A stretch of DNA of 60,967 nucleotides from Acidobacteriaceae bacterium (GTDB lineage Bacteria; Acidobacteriota; Terriglobia; Terriglobales; Acidobacteriaceae). This document shows positions 1-8,293 of the stretch, one piece after another. Position numbers and translations under genes: made by a program. The notes beneath the pieces are model-generated. The model was not told the DNA's origin, did not search any database, and worked only from the letters and a program-made list of their open reading frames with translations. The stretch lies in NCBI GenBank assembly GCA_030039035.1, contig JASHQQ010000133.1:1-60967 (forward strand), written 5' to 3'. The stretch's first letter is position 1; each line of letters begins with the position of its first letter.

Positions 1-1619
1 CGGAACTCCTCGAGCAGCGCCTTGCGCGGAGCGGTGCCGTGCAGCAAGATGGGAAAGTCGAGCACCGGCAGCAGGCGGTCGTAGAGGTCGCGCATCTGGC
101 TGTAGCTGGTAAAGAGGCAGAAGGCGCGGCCGCGCGAGATGTCGAGCACCTGCCGGATGCACTCGGCCGCGGCTTCGGGGAAGTCGGGCTGTCGCGGATC
201 GGGCATGTTGGGCGGAAGATACAAAAGTGCCTGCTCGCCATAGCGGAAGTGCGAAGGGACGACAAGCTCGCGCGCTTCCCCGAGGCCCAGCCGCCTGCGG
301 ATGTGCTCGAATCCGCCCTGCACGGTGAGCGTGGCGGAAGTGAGCACGACGGTCGGGATCGCGTCGAAGACCAGTTGCGCAAGCAGTTCGGAGACGTCAA
401 TGGGCGTGGCCTGCAGGAACGTGGTGCGCGACGCACTGCGTGCGGACCCTTGGACTGGCGTTGCGGCTTGACCCGCAGCCCGCCGCTCCAGCCAGAACAC
501 CATGTTGCTGGCGTTCGATTCGAGCAGGAATTCGAGCTCCGAGCGCAGCCGCGCAACGCGCTTGCGCAGAGCCGGCGCTTCGTCGATGCCGGAGAGCTGT
601 TCGATCTCGGCTTCCAGCCGCCGCAGGCCGGCGCGCACGCCGAGATAAAGGTCGCCTGAGGACTCGAGAAACTCCGCGCGATCGGTAAAGGGCTGACGGC
701 CGTCGCCGGCCATGGGCAGGCCGGCGAAAAACATGCGCGCATGCTCGCGAAGCTGCTGCGTGGCGGCAGGGATGCTTCCTGTTCCTTCCTTTCCACGCAG
801 CATCACGTCGGTGTCTCGCGCCAGCTCTTCGAACCGCACGTTGCTGACCGACAGGCCGAAATAGTTCGAAGCCACTTCTTCGAGCTCGTGGGCTTCGTCG
901 AAGACCACAGCCGCGGCTTCGGGAAGAATGCCGGCGTCGGGCGCGCCCGCAGCTTCCTGGCGCACGGCAAGATCGGCGAAGAAGAGATGGTGATTGACGA
1001 TGATGATGTCGGACTCGAGCGCCTTGCGCCGCATCTCGGTGATGAAACAGCGGCGATAATCGGGGCAGTTGGAGCCGAGGCACGCTTCGGCGCGCGCGTC
1101 GAGCTTTTGCCACAGCGCGCTCACTTCGGGCAGGCCGGAGAGCTCGGCGCGGTCGCCGGTTTCGGTGATCTGCTCCCACTCGGCGATCTGCCGGTACTGG
1201 TCGATCTCCTCCAGGCCGGAAAGAATGGGCTGGGTGCGCAGCGCGACCAGCTTGTGCCGGCAGAGATAGTTGGCGCGGCCCTTCATGTAGCAGACGCGCA
1301 GGCCGCCAAGCAGCGTTTCAAGAAACGGAATGTCGCGGAAATAGAGCTGGTCCTGCAGCGCCTTGGTGCCCGTGGAGACGATGACGCGCTGACCGGTGCG
1401 TAGCGCGGGAAGCAGGTACGCGAGAGTTTTGCCGGTGCCGGTGCCGGCTTCCACGATGAGATGGCGTCGCTCGCCGAGGGCACGCTCCACGGCTTTCGCC
1501 ATTTCAAGCTGGCCGGGCCGGTACTCGTAAGGCAGCGGCGAGCGCGCCAGAATTCCGCCCGGCGAGAAGAACTCGTGCAGCGTGGGCAGTGCGCGGGTTG
1601 CGGTGTCGCTGGCGGCCAT
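1..1619 (-). CDS. dinG: DinG/XPD-type ATP-dependent DNA helicase (3' end cut by window edge)
   Basis: Superfamily 2 helicase of the iron-sulfur DinG/XPD/YoaA type, expected to unwind DNA 5' to 3' during repair. The frame is open from ATG at 1619 to base 1, giving 539 residues without a stop. Walker A EAGTGTGKT lies at residues 57-65, preceded by a Q-motif-like YEYRPGQLEMA. Four cysteines (one in YLCRH, three in CLGSNCPDYRRC) match the iron-sulfur cluster domain. The DEAH box in FDEAHELEE is near residue 240, and VLTSATL marks motif III. The visible end, FPILLHGTAPRKALLEEF, belongs to helicase domain 2, so about 100 to 120 residues are missing. Dense ORFs on the other strand here are shadows. 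Role assignment is from family knowledge. Confidence 0.93.
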   Translation of the reverse strand, partial: MAASDTATRALPTLHEFFSPGGILARSPLPYEYRPGQLEMAKAVERALGERRHLIVEAGTGTGKTLAYLLPALRTGQRVIVSTGTKALQDQLYFRDIPFLETLLGGLRVCYMKGRANYLCRHKLVALRTQPILSGLEEIDQYRQIAEWEQITETGDRAELSGLPEVSALWQKLDARAEACLGSNCPDYRRCFITEMRRKALESDIIIVNHHLFFADLAVRQEAAGAPDAGILPEAAAVVFDEAHELEEVASNYFGLSVSNVRFEELARDTDVMLRGKEGTGSIPAATQQLREHARMFFAGLPMAGDGRQPFTDRAEFLESSGDLYLGVRAGLRRLEAEIEQLSGIDEAPALRKRVARLRSELEFLLESNASNMVFWLERRAAGQAATPVQGSARSASRTTFLQATPIDVSELLAQLVFDAIPTVVLTSATLTVQGGFEHIRRRLGLGEARELVVPSHFRYGEQALLYLPPNMPDPRQPDFPEAAAECIRQVLDISRGRAFCLFTSYSQMRDLYDRLLPVLDFPILLHGTAPRKALLEEF

Positions 1620-1670
1620 GGGAACTGATTCCATGATAGAGAAGCGGCCGCTTCCGGGAGTGTGCCCCGG

Positions 1671-2012
1671 TCAGATTGCAGTGGGGTGCTTTGGCTGGTA
1701 CAGGCCCAATTTGGAGCCGCCGGGCAGATCGATGCGCGTGATGAATCCCCAGCGTTCGTTGTGAACGGACGAGCAGTTCGCCCCGCGCTTCTTCAGCGAC
1801 TCCATCTCGGCTTTGAGGTCGTCGCACAGCAGGTAAAGCTCGTGCGGCCCGTTGTCATCGGCTGGGTGAAACGCGGCTTCGGCAGGCGGCAGCGCGAAGA
1901 TCAGCCACCCGTGTCCGGCATCGACGGAGCGAAAGCCGAGTACGTCGCGGAAGAAGTTGCGATCGGCTTCGGGGTCCTTGCTATAGAGAACGAAGTGGGC
2001 GCCGGAGATCAT
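1671..2012 (-). CDS. VOC (glyoxalase/bleomycin-resistance) superfamily protein
   Basis: A 113-residue single-module vicinal-oxygen-chelate protein. It has the expected beta-alpha-beta-beta-beta start (AHFVLYSKDPEADRNFFRD), the central LIFALPPAEAAFHP strand and the C-terminal FITRIDLPGGSKLGLYQP, where proteins of this fold usually place an acidic metal ligand. Here a Gly-Gly-Ser stands near that place, so a lyase reaction is doubtful; a small-molecule binding role is equally possible. The start ATG follows an AGGAG-like stretch (complement of the tcct near 2025). It is transcribed in the same direction as the helicase gene and 50 bp upstream of it. The substrate cannot be told from sequence. 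Confidence 0.85.
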   Translation of the reverse strand: MISGAHFVLYSKDPEADRNFFRDVLGFRSVDAGHGWLIFALPPAEAAFHPADDNGPHELYLLCDDLKAEMESLKKRGANCSSVHNERWGFITRIDLPGGSKLGLYQPKHPTAI

Positions 2013-2155
2013 GAGAAGTTGCCTCCTGGTTTTGAGATTCGACAGGATATGCGAGCTCGGCGGTGGGAAATGTGAGAAATGAAAGATACCACATCCCGGC
2101 GTTGGCGATGCGCATGAAAGAATGAATCTCGAGTGAAGAGCCTGTCCGGCAAATT

Positions 2156-3700
2156 ATGGCAATTGCGAAGAGCGGGTTGGCGGGCAAAAACAAACCGGTG
2201 GGACAATCCTACGCATCCTCGCTGCCCCTGGTCGCCATCGTCGGCCGGCCCAACGTAGGCAAATCCACGCTCTTCAACCGGCTTACGCGCACCCGGCGCG
2301 CCATCGTGGGCGACGAGCCCGGCATCACGCGCGATCGCATCTACGGCCGGTTCGACTGGGCTGGACGCGACTTTCGCGTGGTTGATACCGGCGGCATCGT
2401 TCCCGACGACGCAGAACTGATTCCCACGGAAATCTGCAACCAGGCCAAAGTGGCCCTGAACGAGGCCGATGCGATTGTGCTTGTGGTCGACGCACGGACC
2501 GAACTGGCTCGTCCCGACTACGATGTGGCGCGATTGCTGATTCGCGGCGGCAAGCCGGTGTTTCTCGCCGTGAACAAGGTTGAAGGCGAAGCAATGGCTC
2601 TGGCTGCGGAGAACTTTCGCCGGCTCGGCATTCGCAACGTGTACCCCATCAGCGCGGAGCACGGCCAGGGCATCGGCGAATTGCTCGATGCGATCGGCGA
2701 AGCGCTGCCGGTAACAGCAGAAAGACGCGCGCACGAAGAAGAGCGGGCACTGGGGACCGCTGAAGAGGAGGAGGCTTCCCAAAGCGGTCCGGAGCCGCGC
2801 GAGTCACACACCGGGCTCCCGCAGCGGCGTGTTCCGGATCTTCCCCGCACTCACGGCGCCTTCGAACAACATGAAACCTCGGTTGCCATCATCGGCCGGC
2901 CCAACGTGGGCAAATCGACATTGCTCAACGCGTTGACGGGCAAGGCGCGCGCCATCGTTTCGCCCGTACCCGGCACCACGCGCGACGCCGTGGATGAAAT
3001 CGTCGAATACGAGGGCAGCCGGCTGCGCTTTATCGACACCGCCGGCATCCGGCGCAAGGGCAGGACGAATCTGATGGCCGAGAAGATGAGCGTGGTGATG
3101 GCGCGCAAGCATCTGGAGGCGGCCGACGTGGCGCTGCTGGTCACCGACGCGACCGATGGCGTGACCGCGAGCGACGCAACGATTGGCGGGTACGCGCACG
3201 AGAGCGGGCGCAGCGTGATCGTGATCGTGAACAAGTGGGATGCAGTAACCAGTGGGCGTTCGGACGGCAAGCCGCCGGCCGATCGCGCCATCTACGAAGC
3301 GCAACTTCGCCGGCATCTGAAGTATCTCGACTACGCGCCGGTCATCTTTCTCTCCGCGCTGGCGGGCACAGGAATGAGCCGTGTAATGCGCGAGGTGAAG
3401 GCCGTGGCCAGGGAACGGCGCAAGCGCGTGTCGACGGGGCAGATGAACCGCTTTCTCGCGCGCATCGATTTTCAGCGCGCACCTGTGCCGATGGCAAAAC
3501 GGGTGCGCATCTTTTATATGACGCAGGCCGCCGTCGCTCCGCCCACGTTTGTTCTCTTCACCGATCGCGACGTGAAGCTGCACTTCGCCTTCGAGCGTTT
3601 CCTCGAAAACGGGATCCGCAGGGCATTCGGATTCAAAGGTACGCCGATCTGGTTCAAGGTGAAGGCGAGAAAGGCAGGGACTAAGGGACTAAGGGACTGA
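2156..3700 (+). CDS. der: Ribosome biogenesis GTPase Der (EngA)
   Basis: Tandem GTPase needed for 50S subunit maturation. G domain 1 starts with VAIVGRPNVGKST (residues 26-38), with DTGG and NKVE downstream. G domain 2 repeats the pattern (AIIGRPNVGKST near 243, DTAG, NKWD) and is followed by the C-terminal KH-like domain ending in GTPIWFKVKARK. The linker between the G domains is long and acidic (EEERALGTAEEEEA). Length (514) is somewhat above the usual 440-490 because of this linker and an N-terminal extension of about 20 residues; a start further downstream is possible. The last seven codons (GTKGLRD) and the TGA stop are encoded by the 8-bp tandem repeat that begins at 3677, so the native 3' end seems to have been replaced. 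Confidence 0.97.
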   Translation: MAIAKSGLAGKNKPVGQSYASSLPLVAIVGRPNVGKSTLFNRLTRTRRAIVGDEPGITRDRIYGRFDWAGRDFRVVDTGGIVPDDAELIPTEICNQAKVALNEADAIVLVVDARTELARPDYDVARLLIRGGKPVFLAVNKVEGEAMALAAENFRRLGIRNVYPISAEHGQGIGELLDAIGEALPVTAERRAHEEERALGTAEEEEASQSGPEPRESHTGLPQRRVPDLPRTHGAFEQHETSVAIIGRPNVGKSTLLNALTGKARAIVSPVPGTTRDAVDEIVEYEGSRLRFIDTAGIRRKGRTNLMAEKMSVVMARKHLEAADVALLVTDATDGVTASDATIGGYAHESGRSVIVIVNKWDAVTSGRSDGKPPADRAIYEAQLRRHLKYLDYAPVIFLSALAGTGMSRVMREVKAVARERRKRVSTGQMNRFLARIDFQRAPVPMAKRVRIFYMTQAAVAPPTFVLFTDRDVKLHFAFERFLENGIRRAFGFKGTPIWFKVKARKAGTKGLRD

Positions 3701-3732
3701 GGGACTAAGGGACTGAGGGACTAAGGGACTGC
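3677..3732. repeat. 8-bp tandem repeat GGGACTAA/GGGACTGA, seven units
   Basis: Seven head-to-tail 8-bp units: GGGACTAA, GGGACTAA, GGGACTGA, GGGACTAA, GGGACTGA, GGGACTAA, GGGACTGC. The first three lie inside der and supply its stop codon. A second seven-unit array of the same motif is at 42664-42719. Both are preceded by AAGGCAG and follow the end of a gene. Confidence 0.95.
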
Positions 3733-3792
3733 GGGAATTGGGAACAGGGATCAGGGATGAGGAATCAGGGTTCAGGGACAGGGATCATGGCT
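3733..3792. repeat. Degenerate CAGGGATCAGGGAT-type repeat
   Basis: An irregular run of GGGAT/CAGGG words (ggaacagggatcagggatg and onward) directly after the 8-bp array. The same word set returns inverted at 4485-4505 and 44058-44093 and direct at 43906-43935. It looks like a short dispersed element rather than coding DNA. Confidence 0.75.
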
Positions 3793-4125
3793 CAGAGGTC
3801 AAGAGACGGTGATCCTCGATCATCGCAGTGAATGCCTACAGGCGCGATCGTGCGCGGAAGCTCATGGCAACCCGCCCTGTCATCCTGAGAACCCGTGGAC
3901 TTGAGCATCCACGGATACTCACGAAAACAGTTATCGTCGGACACGCTCCCGTAGGGAGCGCCGAGAATAGCCCAGGATCGAGCGAAGCGGAACCCTGGGA
4001 AGTGAGGTGGATCTATGCAAGCCGCGCAGGGGCGACCGAATCCCGCCGCGTTTTCAGCGGAGCGAAAGAGTGGGTCGTTCATGTTACGCTGCCCCTTATT
4101 GACTCTGCTTCGATCAGGAGGCGAA
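3793..4125. repeat. Intergenic region with dispersed palindromic repeat fragments
   Basis: No convincing gene. It holds a CTGTCATCCTGAG word at about 3878, followed by a hairpin CCGTGGA-8 nt-TCCACGG near 3893. Further on are the words GTAGGGAGCGCCGAGAATAG and CCCAGGATCGAGCGAAGC...CCCTGGG (about 3950-4000), which can form a stem. These resemble multicopy intergenic repeats of Acidobacteriota; a related TGTCATCCTGAGCGA word occurs at 50826. Confidence 0.6.
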
Positions 4126-5052
4126 ATGCAAACGACCACCGCGAAGCTGTCGCGCATCGCGCCGGAGCTGCCGGCTGCGGACCTGCGCGCATCGATCGGG
4201 TACTACGTGGAGCGGCTGGGATTCAGCCTCGCGGCACAAATGCAGGACTACGCGATCGTCGAACGCGACGGCATAGCAATTCATCTTTTCGACGACGCGG
4301 AGCGGAAATATTCGCCCTCGGGAATTCACCTCTTTACGCCCGAGCTCGATGAGCTCTTTGCGGAGTTCGAGGCGCGCGCAGCGAACATTGTGCAGCCGAT
4401 CGAGCGGAAGCCGTGGGGCAACCGCGAATTCCGGGTGAAGGATGAGTTCGGCAATGACCTGAAGTTCACTGAACCGGCGGACAAGATCCCTGATCCCTGC
4501 TCCCTTTGCGTTCACGCCAGCTCGAGCATCCGATCCAGCGCCACGCGCGCCCAGTGCTTCACGTTGCGGCGCACCTGGATGCGATTGACCACACGCCCCT
4601 CGACGAGATTCTCGAGCGCCCAGGCCAGGTGCTGCGGGCTGATGCGGTACATGGTGGTACACAGGCAGCCGGTGTCGTCGAGCGTGATAATGCGCTTGCC
4701 TTCGCGCGCAAACCGCCGCGCCAGCCGGTTCACAAGATGGATCTCGGTGCCGATGGCGAAGGTCGAGCCCGCCGGCGCCTGCTCGACGATGGCGATGAGC
4801 CGCTCGGTGGACCCGAGCGCATCGGCCTTCTGGCAGACTTCCCAGCGGCACTCGGGGTGCACAATCACCTGGATGCCGGGATACCGGGCGCGCACCTGGT
4901 CGACATGGCTGGGCAAAAATCGCTGGTGCACCGCGCAGTGGCCCTTCCATAAGATGACGCGGGCCGCCTCGAAACGGTCCCTGGTCTGGCCGCCCTGCAG
5001 CGCCCAGGGATCCCAGACAACCATCTCGTCGAGAGGGATACCCATGGCGTAG
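4126..5052 (+). CDS. VOC superfamily protein with anomalous antisense read-through tail
   Basis: The start is ATG 4126, with AGGAG at 4116-4120. Residues 1-118 form a bleomycin-resistance/glyoxalase-like module: IAPELPAADLRASIGYYVERLG, YAIVERDGIAIHLF, then FRVKDEFGNDLKFTEPAD. Homologues normally stop here. Instead the frame enters a GATCCCTGATCCCTG repeat at 4485 and stays open antisense to nadA for about 190 more residues, to the stop at 5050-5052. That tail has no recognisable domain and overlaps the 3' half of nadA, so it is probably an accident of the repeat removing the original stop. The product may be 308 residues or be processed. VOC assignment is firm; substrate unknown. Confidence 0.7.
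   Translation: MQTTTAKLSRIAPELPAADLRASIGYYVERLGFSLAAQMQDYAIVERDGIAIHLFDDAERKYSPSGIHLFTPELDELFAEFEARAANIVQPIERKPWGNREFRVKDEFGNDLKFTEPADKIPDPCSLCVHASSSIRSSATRAQCFTLRRTWMRLTTRPSTRFSSAQARCCGLMRYMVVHRQPVSSSVIMRLPSRANRRASRFTRWISVPMAKVEPAGACSTMAMSRSVDPSASAFWQTSQRHSGCTITWMPGYRARTWSTWLGKNRWCTAQWPFHKMTRAASKRSLVWPPCSAQGSQTTISSRGIPMA
4485..4505. repeat. Inverted copy of the CAGGGATCAGGGAT repeat at the VOC gene 3' end
   Basis: GATCCCTGATCCCTGCTCCC is the reverse complement of the word seen at 3740-3760. Together the two copies bracket the VOC gene in opposite orientation, and this copy sits where the VOC stop codon would be expected. Confidence 0.7.
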
Positions 5053-5645
5053 CCGGTGTTGCGGCCCAGATGCTGATCGGGAAGGAAAAGAATGCGCTTG
5101 CCTCTGCCGAACGCCCACTCCATCGCCGCACGCGCGCTCGACGAGGTACAAACGAGTCCTCCGCGCTCGCCGCAAAAGGCCTTGATCGCTGCCGTCGAGT
5201 TGATATACGTGAGCGGGATGAGCCCATCCGTCAGGCCCATGCGCTCCAGCATTTCCCAGCAGGCTTCGACCTGCGAAATCTCGGCCATGTCGGCCATGGA
5301 ACAGCCGGCGTTGAGGTCGGGCAAAATCACCTGCTGCTCTTCGCGGCCCAGCACGTCCGCGCTCTCGGCCATGAAATGCACGCCGCAGAAGACGATGTAT
5401 TTCGCATCGGTCTCGGCGGCAATCCGCGAGAGCTTGTAGCTGTCGCCGGTGTAGTCGGCAAAGCGGATCACTTCGTCGCGCTGGTAGTGGTGGCCCAGCA
5501 GGACCGTCGTCGAAGCCAGCCGCTCGCGCGCCGCGGCGATGCGGCCGTCCATCGAGTGGTCGGGCAGGGCGAGGTAGTTTTCAAGGCTGCAGCTTTCGCC
5601 GGTCTCCACAGAGACCTCGGACATTTCGTCGAGAAGAGAGTTCAC
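4512..5645 (-). CDS. nadA: Quinolinate synthase NadA
   Basis: Condenses iminoaspartate with dihydroxyacetone phosphate to quinolinate in de novo NAD synthesis, using a 4Fe-4S cluster. The 377 residues contain the NadA signatures LLGHHYQRDEVIRFADYTGDS, FCGVHFMAESADVL (Cys87), PDLNAGCSMAD, LVCTSSSA and TLDDTGCLCTTMYR. These supply the cysteines expected to bind the cluster. The first ATG (5645) is followed by a 40-residue extension before the conserved LGHHYQ region, normal for this subfamily. No nadB or nadC is nearby, so it stands alone. Its 3' end is overlapped by the read-through tail of the convergent VOC gene. Confidence 0.97.
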   Translation of the reverse strand: MNSLLDEMSEVSVETGESCSLENYLALPDHSMDGRIAAARERLASTTVLLGHHYQRDEVIRFADYTGDSYKLSRIAAETDAKYIVFCGVHFMAESADVLGREEQQVILPDLNAGCSMADMAEISQVEACWEMLERMGLTDGLIPLTYINSTAAIKAFCGERGGLVCTSSSARAAMEWAFGRGKRILFLPDQHLGRNTGYAMGIPLDEMVVWDPWALQGGQTRDRFEAARVILWKGHCAVHQRFLPSHVDQVRARYPGIQVIVHPECRWEVCQKADALGSTERLIAIVEQAPAGSTFAIGTEIHLVNRLARRFAREGKRIITLDDTGCLCTTMYRISPQHLAWALENLVEGRVVNRIQVRRNVKHWARVALDRMLELA

Positions 5646-6029
5646 CTTTTTTCCGCCTTCAGTTCAGCTCACCCTCACGGGCTGCGAACGGGGATGTTGA
5701 AAGCAATCAGTGGCTGCAGTGGATGCACTGGCCGACCCGGGCGCTCGTGGCGCGCAATACCGATCGCCACTCGTCCCGGCTCAACCCCCATCCACGGGGT
5801 TGTTGCAGCCGTTCACTTTTATGGATGCGGGTCGTGGCCCGCGGATTCCGGAATCCAGCGGGCCCTACGGGCATTCATTCAGGATATTGTAACGCGCCGG
5901 GCGGCTCCGGAGCGCGGCAGCGGGTCAGTATCTCCCCGGGACCAAAACCCTCGATCTTTTTTGGCCGAACGCCGTACCGGCTGAAGCCCTTACTCTTCAC
6001 GCCAGGACGCGCCCCGGGTACGGGCGCTC
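5646..6029. other. Intergenic region, no supported gene
   Basis: 384 bp between nadA and the glycosidase gene. ORFs here are short, low in conserved features and probably chance. At 5970-6000 there is GTACCGGCTGAAGCCCTTAC followed by TCTTCACGCC, closely related to the repeat region at 54930-54980. No promoter or terminator that I would defend. Confidence 0.5.
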
Positions 6030-7163
6030 TCACTTCCTCAGTCCCAGTGCATCGACCACGCCGTCATCCGCGCGCGCGGGCTGGCCGTCCTGCTTGTACA
6101 CCACGCCGAAGCTGCCGCGATAATCCCACATCGTCCAGCCCACCGAATCGGCTTCGAGCGCGGTGCGCACGTCGCGAATCCAGTTCGTGCGCGAAGTGGC
6201 ATCGGCATGGTTGCGGTAAACGCCGAATTCGTTGCAGAGTAGCGGAACGTTGCCGGTCTTCGCCCAATCGGCGGCTTCGTCGATGAGCAGCCGGATGCGA
6301 TGCGCGTCCCAGTGGTCGAGCCAGTACTGCTCCAGCTTGTAGCGGTGGGCGGGATCGGGAACCTCCTTGACGAGATCGCCCATCGAACTCTCCGTGGCCG
6401 GGTAGGGAATGCCGTGCTCGTAGATCCAGAAGGGCGCGCCCCAGCCGGCGCCCTGGTGCGTGAATTCGTGCGGGTCGTAAAAGTGGAAGTTGTAAATGAC
6501 ATTGCCGTCGGCGAGCGGCTGCATGGCGAGCAGGTCGACGATGTCGGAGTAGTTCGGCCCGGCGGCGATGATCGTATTGCGCGGCGCAACTTCCCGGATG
6601 GCCGCGGCCACATGGGCCTCGATTCCCTGCCAGCGATAGGGATCGGCGACTTCCGGCTCGTTCATGATCTCGAAGAAGACCTTTTCGGGATCGCGCGTGG
6701 CGTAGTGCGCCGCGAGCTTTCGCCACAGCATCGTGAAGCGGTCGACGGCTTCGTTGCCTGCGCGCACCTGCTGCTTGTAGCTGTCTTCGGGGTGGATGTC
6801 GATCTGCACGGCGAGGCCGTCGGCGAGCATGGTGTCGACGGCGCGATCGAGACGGGCGAGGAAATCCTGGTTCAACCCCTCGGCATTGCGCGGAGACGCT
6901 TCGAGCGGCGCGGGATCGATGCTGAGTCTCACATGGTCGAAGCCGAGCCGCGCCATCAGCGCGATGTCGTCGGCGTCAATGTAGCGATCGGTGCGCGCCG
7001 CGGAATAATCGACCGACTGCGCAAACCACTCCGACGCGTTGATCCCGTGCCGCAGATGCTGCGCCCGCGAGAAGGCCGTCCGGAGCGCGGCCGGGCGATC
7101 CTGCCCGGTCGCCGGAGGCAGGAATGCGAGCAACAGGATCAGGGAACAGGCCCGGGGCGGCAT
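6030..7163 (-). CDS. Glycoside hydrolase family 5 (cellulase-type), secreted
   Basis: 377-residue GH5 enzyme, probably an endo-beta-1,4-glucanase or related beta-glycanase acting outside the cytoplasm. A signal peptide (MPPRACSLILLLAFLPPATG) leads the protein. GH5 landmarks are GINASEW, FDHVRLSID, the acid/base Glu169 in FFEIMNEPEV, NFHFYDPHEFTHQG, and the nucleophile Glu312 in LLCNEFGVYR, followed by WTMWDYRGSFG. The reading frame stays open upstream to about 8063, but that extension overlaps the next gene in another frame. ATG 7163 has GGAG about 10 nt upstream and begins the signal peptide. It lies downstream of two co-directional outer-membrane-like genes. Confidence 0.9.
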   Translation of the reverse strand: MPPRACSLILLLAFLPPATGQDRPAALRTAFSRAQHLRHGINASEWFAQSVDYSAARTDRYIDADDIALMARLGFDHVRLSIDPAPLEASPRNAEGLNQDFLARLDRAVDTMLADGLAVQIDIHPEDSYKQQVRAGNEAVDRFTMLWRKLAAHYATRDPEKVFFEIMNEPEVADPYRWQGIEAHVAAAIREVAPRNTIIAAGPNYSDIVDLLAMQPLADGNVIYNFHFYDPHEFTHQGAGWGAPFWIYEHGIPYPATESSMGDLVKEVPDPAHRYKLEQYWLDHWDAHRIRLLIDEAADWAKTGNVPLLCNEFGVYRNHADATSRTNWIRDVRTALEADSVGWTMWDYRGSFGVVYKQDGQPARADDGVVDALGLRK

Positions 7164-7210
7164 GGCGGAGGCTCCGCTGGAACGATAGCACGGAGCCCCG
7201 GACCCGTTGC

Positions 7211-8071
7211 CTACCTTCGATAGGAGAATGTGTACGTCACGCCCCCTTCGACGATCGGGTAGACATGAAACGGCCTGACGTCGTTGTTCCAGGTGGCGAC
7301 CTGCGCGGCGAGGTTCGATTGGAATTCGGGAAACGTCGCGGCAGGCTGGCAGTCCTGGCCTTGCGCGTTGCAGACGTTGCCCTGCAGGCTGAAAGTGGCG
7401 CTGGGCGTGTCGATGAAGGCGACGCCGGCGGCAAACGGGTAACTCCACCGCTTTTCGCTGCGGGAGACGTAATGGCCCCAGCCGGCCATGGCCATAAAGC
7501 CGGTGCCGCGAAGCTGCAGCCGGCCCGTTCCATAGACGGGGTTCGAGTCCTGCGAAGCGTAGTTCACGTTGTTGATCGTGAAGGTGGCGCCCGGCTGCGC
7601 CTGCACATCGCCGCGGATGCGATCGGTGTTGTAGTACAGGAACCCCGGGCTGATGCGCAGCGATTTCCATGGATAATAGTCGGCCAGCACTCCGGTGTTG
7701 GCCAGTTCGGTGTTGACGACCACGTAGAAACCGCTCTTGGTCATCTTCCAGTTGAAGTCGAAGAAGTTGCCGACAAAGCGCAGGTCGATGCGATAGGGCA
7801 GATTGGTGGCGAGTGAGCCGCCGGTCCCCAGCGTGGAAACCGAGCCGCCGAGCGAGAGCCGCGTCAGGTACCGGTCCGCGTAGGCCGAGGGCTCGACCTG
7901 GCCGAAGGCTCCGCCGGCGCCGCCGTCCGGGGTTGTATCCGGGGAATCGGGCAGCGCGGACGTCGAGAAGAACTGGGGTGGAAACCGGGTCTCGCTGGTC
8001 GGCAGTTGCCCGGGAAGCGCCGGGGCGACGGTCAAAACGCCGAGGGAAAATGCGAGATGGCACAGTTTCAA
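7211..8071 (-). CDS. Outer-membrane beta-barrel-like protein, paralogue of the next gene
   Basis: 286 residues if started at TTG 8071, which has GGAG about 10 nt upstream and opens a signal peptide (LKLCHLAFSLGVLTVAPALPGQ). The rest is rich in alternating polar/aromatic strands such as YRIDLRFVGNFFDFNW, LRISPGFLYYN and RLQLRGTGFMAMAGWGHYV, and ends YPIVEGGVTYTFSYRR. It aligns along its whole length with the protein at 8294-9181; both end in a W-x-ND-x-x-P-x-x-VYPI motif. Role unknown; barrel architecture is inferred from strand pattern. The longer open frame upstream lacks signal-peptide logic. Confidence 0.75.
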   Translation of the reverse strand: MKLCHLAFSLGVLTVAPALPGQLPTSETRFPPQFFSTSALPDSPDTTPDGGAGGAFGQVEPSAYADRYLTRLSLGGSVSTLGTGGSLATNLPYRIDLRFVGNFFDFNWKMTKSGFYVVVNTELANTGVLADYYPWKSLRISPGFLYYNTDRIRGDVQAQPGATFTINNVNYASQDSNPVYGTGRLQLRGTGFMAMAGWGHYVSRSEKRWSYPFAAGVAFIDTPSATFSLQGNVCNAQGQDCQPAATFPEFQSNLAAQVATWNNDVRPFHVYPIVEGGVTYTFSYRR

Positions 8072-8293
8072 AGGGGCATCTCCGGGACCGGGGGAATCGC
8101 CGGGTATGGGCCCATGTTTAGGTACGGAAGTCCCGAACCTCATCGGCTCCACGGCCCCAACGCGCACCGCGATGAGCCGCATTATCCCCACGTTAACATG
8201 GCGAAGCCGATCGTCGCAGGAGTCACCATGCCACTCCTTCCGCGATCGGCTCGCCAGATCCGGAGCCTGAAATCCGGAGTCCCGAATGACCCG

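Noticed and set aside
3677..3732. CRISPR-like short repeat array
   Set aside because: Units are 8 bp with no spacers and no cas genes are present.
5723..6286. Plus-strand ORF between nadA and the GH5 gene
   Set aside because: No conserved motifs; it overlaps the GH5 gene antisense and includes repeat DNA.
6030..8063. 677-codon open frame suggesting a giant GH5 fusion
   Set aside because: The upstream 300 codons are a shadow of the barrel-like gene in another frame; the signal peptide and Shine-Dalgarno at 7163 define the real start.
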